From contig CAZJVD010000004.1 in assembly GCA_964549505.1 (NCBI GenBank), positions 124,001 through 188,000 of the forward strand: DNA of 64,000 nt, given 5' to 3'. Below, piece by piece: positions 59,661-64,000 of the stretch; position 1 is the first letter of the stretch; every line of letters begins with the position of its first letter. The notes beneath the pieces were generated by a model that was given only the letters and a program-made list of their open reading frames with translations, was not told where the DNA came from and made no database searches. The translations under genes and the position numbers were made by a program. This DNA is from CAZJVD01 sp964549505 (lineage in GTDB: Bacteria; Bdellovibrionota; UBA1018; CAZJVD01).

Positions 59661-60322
59661 AAAACGGGGGGTGGATTGTTTTCGCGCTTTTGTTCGCGGC
59701 ACCGGTTTCCGCCGATGATCCAGAGTTCGACTCCAGCGGGGATGGCTGGATTTTTCCAAGAGATTCCGACGGGCAGGAAAGCGACGGAGCTGCGGTTCGG
59801 CCAAAGGAGCGACGTGAGTTCGTTTTTGCGGAGTGGATCGATCGCACACTTGATGCGTGGATGGACGCGAATTCGTATGGCGAATCGGTCTCGTTGCACC
59901 TTCGCATGCGCTGGGAGCTCACTTTCAAGGGAAAGCATAACGACGATGCTCGCGAGAACTACCTGCGTGGAATCACGGCTATTGCGCGCATTTTTCTTTT
60001 GGCCGATCGTCTTGAGGAACAGAGGGGGCGCCATCACCAACCGATGCTTCGTTTTTTAAGGAGTCTCGGCTGGGTTGCGAGAACGCCTCGTGAGCGCCGG
60101 ATGACGTTGCTCTTGGTATGGGACCTTCAGTTCATAGCGCGTGTCAAAAACCAGTCAGACGCGTTGCGGGATTTGAAATTGGTTGAGGATCGTATTCGCC
60201 AATACTCTTTACGCGATCCTCCAGTGTGGCTTTTTGGCTTTCGACCCTTCAGCGCCTGTGGAGCTCTGCTTCAAGAAGTGGACATGCGAAAGTATTTAAG
60301 GCCGAGCCGCATCGGCGAGTAA
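59657..60322 (+). CDS. Exported helical protein coupled to the dehydrogenase
   Basis: 221 residues with a signal peptide (MKNGGWIVFALLFAAPVSA/DD). The mature part begins with an acidic segment and then helices rich in Arg, Leu and Trp (HLRMRWELTFKGKHNDDARE, YLRGITAIARIFLLADRLE). One cysteine near the C terminus (ACGALLQE). No known family. The 4-base overlap with the dehydrogenase indicates one operon. Confidence 0.65.
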   Translation: MKNGGWIVFALLFAAPVSADDPEFDSSGDGWIFPRDSDGQESDGAAVRPKERREFVFAEWIDRTLDAWMDANSYGESVSLHLRMRWELTFKGKHNDDARENYLRGITAIARIFLLADRLEEQRGRHHQPMLRFLRSLGWVARTPRERRMTLLLVWDLQFIARVKNQSDALRDLKLVEDRIRQYSLRDPPVWLFGFRPFSACGALLQEVDMRKYLRPSRIGE

Positions 60323-60448
60323 CACTTCGACGTCGCGTCATGGTTAAGAATCATTTTGTGTACCGGCTTCGATATTGGCGTTTTTTCAGAATGCCTTTAC
60401 ATTTATGAGACAGCATCAACTGGAAGTTCAACCTTGAAAGGGAAAACA

Positions 60449-60676
60449 ATGAAGAAGGAAATGTCGAAACTTTTGACTGCAGCAGCAGTCGCAGGATTGG
60501 TCGCTGGTGGCACGCTCACGGTGAGCAAAGCTTTCGCTGGTGATAAGCACGGCGCAAAGGATAAGAAAGGCCATCATGATTGCAAGGGTCACAAGAAGAC
60601 CGAAGCCGGCGCTGAAAATGCGTGTGATGGTCCAAACGGTTGCGATGGATCGCATAAAAAAGACAAACACGAGTAA
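60449..60676 (+). CDS. Bufferin-like RiPP precursor peptide
   Basis: 75 residues from the ATG at 60449 with AAAGGG upstream. A signal peptide occupies about 1-30 (cleavage near AFA/GDK). The core is His-, Lys-, Gly- and Asp-rich and contains three Cys-x-Gly motifs: Cys45-Lys-Gly, Cys59-Asp-Gly and Cys65-Asp-Gly. The immediately following genes encode a DUF692 MNIO enzyme and a DUF2063 partner, the usual bufferin maturation pair, which convert Cys residues to thiooxazole and export a copper-binding peptide. Known bufferin cores use KCG-type repeats; here the order is Cys-[KD]-Gly. Function is inferred from context. Confidence 0.75.
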   Translation: MKKEMSKLLTAAAVAGLVAGGTLTVSKAFAGDKHGAKDKKGHHDCKGHKKTEAGAENACDGPNGCDGSHKKDKHE

Positions 60677-60702
60677 GCGTCAGTAAAGTTCCGGGAAGTT
60701 CT

Positions 60703-60732
60703 GGGGGCGGCTTTCGGGCCGTCCCCTTTTTT
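60703..60732 (+). terminator. Intrinsic terminator between precursor and MNIO genes
   Basis: GGGGGCGGC (60703-60711) pairs with GCCGTCCCC (60718-60726) with one G-U pair, followed by six T residues (60727-60732). The ATG of the MNIO gene follows at 60733 without a visible ribosome-binding site. It would let most transcripts stop after the precursor and so set a high precursor-to-enzyme ratio. Confidence 0.8.
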
Positions 60733-61617
60733 ATGTCAGAAGTACTTTTAGAGTATCGAAATTTTGGGAACTTGGGTTTTGGTCTGGGAGCACGTCGATG
60801 CTACTACGATCAGCTCATTCAAAACGGGCAGGACGGGCAAACCGCGTCTGGTGCAGACGTTCAGTTTGTCGAAGCCCTCACCGAAAACTACTTAGGTCTT
60901 CCTGGCCTGGGGCTCGGAAAGCCCTTCGAAAATCTCAAACGCCTTCGCGAGCGGTTTCCTGTTGTTCTCCATGGTGTTTCGCTTTCGATTGGCGGAACTG
61001 ACCCTTTTCCAAAAGATTATCTTGATCGTTGGGCGACGCTCATTGAAGTGATACAGCCCGAGTGGGTGTCGGATCACTTCACCTGGGGAAGTGTAGGTGG
61101 AAAAAGCGCACATGATCTTCTGCCGCTGCCGTACACACGCGCGATGATCGACCATCTCGTCGAGCGGATTGATTTTGTCCAAAACTATCTAAAACGGAAT
61201 CTCGTATTGGAAAACGTCTCGAGTTACGCAGAATTTTCGTCGAACGAGATGCCAGAGTGGGAGTTCATCCGCGAAGTCACGCGCCGAACTGATTGTCGAC
61301 TTCTTCTCGATGTGAATAACGTTTTTGTGAGTTCATTCAATCATGGTTTCAAGGCGGAACAGTTTATCGACGCGATTCCGTCGGATAGCGTCGTGCAGTA
61401 CCATATCGCCGGTCACACGGACAAAGGGCATTATTTGATCGACACGCATGACGAACCCATTCGGGACGCAGTTGTGCGTCTCTTTCAATACACCTGGAAA
61501 AAGATCGGTCCACGCGCTGCCATGATCGAACGGGATAATAACTTTCCAGAGTGGACGGTGTTGATGGACGAACTCCGGATGCTCAAGAACGCCGTTCTGA
61601 AGTCGAGGCTGACGTGA
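60733..61617 (+). CDS. MNIO-family maturation enzyme (DUF692, BufB-like)
   Basis: 294 residues. DUF692/MNIO landmarks are all visible: VSDHFTWGS, LENVSSYAEF, LLLDVNNVFVSS, YHIAGHTDKG, DTHDEPI and IERDNNFPEW, which supply the His, Asp, Asn and Glu ligands for the iron cluster. MNIO enzymes oxidise peptide cysteines in RiPP precursors. Start ATG at 60733 directly follows the terminator T-tract and has no SD; a TTG at 60771 nearer the conserved LGFGLGARRCYY is an alternative. The stop overlaps the next gene (GTGA). Confidence 0.92.
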   Translation: MSEVLLEYRNFGNLGFGLGARRCYYDQLIQNGQDGQTASGADVQFVEALTENYLGLPGLGLGKPFENLKRLRERFPVVLHGVSLSIGGTDPFPKDYLDRWATLIEVIQPEWVSDHFTWGSVGGKSAHDLLPLPYTRAMIDHLVERIDFVQNYLKRNLVLENVSSYAEFSSNEMPEWEFIREVTRRTDCRLLLDVNNVFVSSFNHGFKAEQFIDAIPSDSVVQYHIAGHTDKGHYLIDTHDEPIRDAVVRLFQYTWKKIGPRAAMIERDNNFPEWTVLMDELRMLKNAVLKSRLT

Positions 61618-62399
61618 CCGATCGACGTGGTATTCGTGATCTTCAGCGCGCGTTTTTTGCGGATGTCACGGAGACCAACCGACGGGATCAGACGCCTTCG
61701 ACCGCCGTGCGCTCAACCCCCGGCTTTTCCGAAAAGGATCGCATGGGAGTCTATCAGAACGCCTATCGGCTTCGCATAAGAGATGCACTTGCGGATGATT
61801 TTTCGTTCACACGCGATTTCTTGGGACTCGATACTTTCGACAAACTTGCTTACGCATGTATTGAACAGAACCCTTCTCAGTTTTGGACGCTCACCCAGTA
61901 CGGCAGCGTGTTCCCAAAGTTTGTGGAGCAACAAAAAGCAGTCGCCGTGCACGAGTCCGTTCTCGATCTTGTGCGCCTCGAATGGAGGATGTGCGAAAGC
62001 TTTTACGCCACGAGTGCCGTTCGGAGTGCGTCTAAAGCATTCGCTGCTTTGTCGGAAGTACCGCCTGAGCAAATCCGTCTTTGCATGGACCCGTCGTTGT
62101 ATGTTTTACGATCGCGTTGGCCGCTCCACGCGATGGTCGATACGAAGACTATTCCAGAGCCATCCGACTCGATGTTTCTTGTTTATCGCGACGATGTTCT
62201 CGACGCGTGCTTTAAGTCGGTCACGTCGGTTCAAGCTCGTCTGGTGGAACTGTTCTGCGATGGCGCGACGCTTGCCGAGGTTGTTGAATCCCTTACTGAA
62301 ATAGATCCTGATCTTGATTTTGCCGCACTCTTTCAAGATTCCGTCCAGCAGGGCTGGATTTTAGGCCCGAGTCTTGAGAGAACTTCGGGTGGTGGCTGA
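61614..62399 (+). CDS. DUF2063 partner protein (BufC-like)
   Basis: About 261 residues from a GTG at 61614 overlapping the MNIO stop (GTGA). N-terminal RGIRDLQRAFFADVTE and GVYQNAYRLRIRDALADDFSF are the DUF2063 hallmarks; the C-terminal part resembles an RRE-like recognition region. In bufferin-type pathways this protein binds the precursor and presents it to the MNIO. rmuC begins within its last residues. Confidence 0.9.
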   Translation: MTDRRGIRDLQRAFFADVTETNRRDQTPSTAVRSTPGFSEKDRMGVYQNAYRLRIRDALADDFSFTRDFLGLDTFDKLAYACIEQNPSQFWTLTQYGSVFPKFVEQQKAVAVHESVLDLVRLEWRMCESFYATSAVRSASKAFAALSEVPPEQIRLCMDPSLYVLRSRWPLHAMVDTKTIPEPSDSMFLVYRDDVLDACFKSVTSVQARLVELFCDGATLAEVVESLTEIDPDLDFAALFQDSVQQGWILGPSLERTSGGG

Positions 62400-63705
62400 T
62401 CAATCCTATATTTTGATTCTTGGGGTACTTTCGACGACGACACTTGTTCTTTTTTTGAGCGCTTTGATTTGGGCGTTTCGTTTGAAAAACACAGTCTCGG
62501 GTGAACAGCTCCGACGAGCTGAAGCAGAAGTACGACTCGAAGAAGAACGAAAGAAGTCTATCGATCGCGAACGTTTGTTGAGCGATCTGCAAAACCAAAA
62601 TTTAAAGCAATTGGGTGACAAGTTCGATGCGCTGGCAAGTCAGGCGTTGCGTGTGAACAACGATCAGTTTCTTAAACTCGCATCGGAGTCGTTAGGTCGA
62701 TTTCAGACCGAAGCGAAAGGTGTCTTCGATAAGAAATCCGAAGCCATCGATATGTCGCTCAAACCGATCTCAGAAGCGCTTGATCGTTTCGGACAGACGG
62801 TCCATCAGATGGAGAAGGCGCGTGCCGGCGCTTACGAAGGACTGATCACGCAAGTGCGTTCGCTTCAGGAGACTGAAAAGGAATTGCGAATTGAGACGAC
62901 ACGATTGTCCACCAGTCTTCGATCGCCGATCGCACGTGGACGTTGGGGTGAGATTCAGCTCCGACGGGTAGTCGAACTTGCCGGGATGCAGGACCATTGT
63001 GACTTTTATGAGCAGGCCACCGTCACAGGAGAGGCCGGCACACTACGTCCGGATATGATCATTCGTCTTCCGGGGAACAAAACGGTCGTTGTTGATGCGA
63101 AGGTTCCGCTGTCGGCCTATCTCGATTCGCTTGAGTCCAAAGATGAGACCGCGCGTCTTCAGAAAATCACCGAACACGCGCAGCAGATTCGCAGTCATAT
63201 TCAGAAGCTCGAAGCTAAAGCCTATTGGGAGCAGTTTGAAAACTCGCCAGACTTCGCGGTGCTGTTTCTGCCAGGAGAGATTTACTTCAGTGCTGCTGTC
63301 GAACGTGATCCGGCGTTGATCGAGGACGGATTGAATCGAAAAATTATTTTGGCTTCGCCGACCACATTGATTGCGTTGCTGAGAGCGGTGTCCTACGGCT
63401 GGCGTCAACAGAGCGTGGAAGAGAATGCGCGGAAGATCAGTGAGCTAGGGCGTGAACTCTATAAACGTATGGGCGATATGACGGACCATGTTTCAAAGCT
63501 CGGTCGATCGCTTAACCTTTCGGTTGAGAGTTATAATCGGGCCGTTTCAACGCTCGAGACGCGTGTGTTGGTGAGCGCGCGAAAGATGACGGAACTCGAT
63601 CCAGGTCTTTCGAAAGATACGTTGCTCGAGATCGCTCCTATCGATCAGGTGACACGAGAGCCGCGTCGCCTGGAGCCTCCTCCTGATCCCGCGACTCATC
63701 CGTAG
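62389..63705 (+). CDS. rmuC: DNA recombination protein RmuC
   Basis: About 438 residues from a GTG at 62389; the next codon but one offers another GTG (62392). An N-terminal membrane helix (SYILILGVLSTTTLVLFLSA) is followed by a long coiled coil and the RmuC nuclease-like core (RGRWGEIQLRRVVELAGM, RPDMIIRLPG, VVDAKVPLSAYLD). It limits inversions and affects recombination. It overlaps the DUF2063 gene by a few bases and may be transcribed with it. Confidence 0.93.
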   Translation: MVADQSYILILGVLSTTTLVLFLSALIWAFRLKNTVSGEQLRRAEAEVRLEEERKKSIDRERLLSDLQNQNLKQLGDKFDALASQALRVNNDQFLKLASESLGRFQTEAKGVFDKKSEAIDMSLKPISEALDRFGQTVHQMEKARAGAYEGLITQVRSLQETEKELRIETTRLSTSLRSPIARGRWGEIQLRRVVELAGMQDHCDFYEQATVTGEAGTLRPDMIIRLPGNKTVVVDAKVPLSAYLDSLESKDETARLQKITEHAQQIRSHIQKLEAKAYWEQFENSPDFAVLFLPGEIYFSAAVERDPALIEDGLNRKIILASPTTLIALLRAVSYGWRQQSVEENARKISELGRELYKRMGDMTDHVSKLGRSLNLSVESYNRAVSTLETRVLVSARKMTELDPGLSKDTLLEIAPIDQVTREPRRLEPPPDPATHP

Positions 63706-63720
63706 AGAGAGAGAAATCCA

Positions 63721-64000
63721 GTGGGGGTGGGAGGGGTTTTAAGAGCTGTTGTCGGACTTGCTGTTTTTGCGATGAGTACCGCCACGGACTCCGACGCCGA
63801 TCCTGTTCGACCGAACTGTTCGTTTCGCCTCACGAAGCCTGTGTTTGCGGATATCGCCGTGCTGTGGCCAGGGCAGAACCGAATTTCTTATGAGAACGTC
63901 GACCGTAAGATCGCGCAACTCGAAGAATGGGGCGAGATCTTGCGCTACAAGAAGAAGGTCGGATGGAAGCTCAAGTACAATAACGGGCGAGCGGCGTATA
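63721..64000 (+). CDS. Exported protein, start of gene (runs off the window)
   Basis: GTG at 63721 opens a frame without stops to the window end, about 93 residues. The N-terminal hydrophobic segment (VLRAVVGLAVFAMSTATDS) is a likely signal peptide. The mature start contains a Cys (NCSFRLTKPVF) and then IAVLWPGQNRISYENVD. The purine-rich GAGAGAGAGAAA upstream serves as ribosome-binding site. Family unknown from this part. Confidence 0.55.
   Translation, partial: MGVGGVLRAVVGLAVFAMSTATDSDADPVRPNCSFRLTKPVFADIAVLWPGQNRISYENVDRKIAQLEEWGEILRYKKKVGWKLKYNNGRAAY

Overview
The window comes from a Gram-negative bacterium of moderate GC. Many proteins carry Sec or lipoprotein signals, several look like outer-membrane barrels, and housekeeping genes (NAD-dependent ligA, radA, dapB, glpK, rmuC, acs) are intact. 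The mix of secreted propeller and TPR proteins, GYF_2 and PilZ proteins, a MASE1 kinase and an OxyR/AhpCD unit would fit the Bdellovibrionota or a neighbouring former deltaproteobacterial group. That placement is inference; there is no rRNA in the window.

Layout. 1-3.1 kb: oxidative-stress block with acs (partial), dps, ahpD and ahpC on the minus strand, and divergent oxyR with an OxyR-type half-site at its start. 3.1-5.5 kb: EamA transporter, RsmI-like methylase, RluA-type pseudouridine synthase. 5.4-10.7 kb (minus): small secreted protein, an ArsC-like phosphatase fused in frame to a secreted protein, and a coupled pair of a secreted coiled-coil protein and a large TPR protein. 10.9-12.9 kb: tRNA-Ser(GGA), a DUF4160/RHH pair, a GFA-fold protein and small secreted proteins. 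12.9-24.9 kb: envelope and secreted proteins (DUF4399, membrane-anchored matrixin with a barrel-like protein, MASE1 histidine kinase, two propeller proteins), a HI0933-type flavoprotein and a prepilin. 25.1-43.9 kb: mostly housekeeping, with glutathione peroxidase, PIF1-like helicase, patatin, ligA, radA, glpK, a ureohydrolase, GYF_2/PilZ genes and dapB, interspersed with secreted proteins.

44.4-51.3 kb is the accessory region. It starts at tRNA-Arg(ACG) and carries a fold-back element, a repeat of the tRNA 3' end, a di-haem cytochrome, an RHH/PIN toxin-antitoxin pair, and a lipoprotein joining an M48 metallopeptidase, a PT-TG-like pretoxin region and a toxin-like C terminus, followed by a probable immunity gene. 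Related short repeats separate the modules. A small membrane protein, a methyltransferase and a decayed ectA-like acetyltransferase follow.

51.3-64 kb returns to chromosomal genes: SDR, LysR regulator, CsbD, OmpA lipoprotein, an exported ATP-grasp protein, MarR-GNAT fusion, RRM protein, 2-hydroxyacid dehydrogenase and rmuC. At 60.4-62.4 kb lies a bufferin-like RiPP operon: a 75-residue exported precursor with three Cys-x-Gly motifs, an intrinsic terminator, the MNIO (DUF692) enzyme and its DUF2063 partner.

The two strongest candidates for unusual biology are the M48-pretoxin-toxin lipoprotein with its partner (47.2-49.3 kb) and the bufferin-like operon with a non-standard core and an internal terminator (60.4-62.4 kb).
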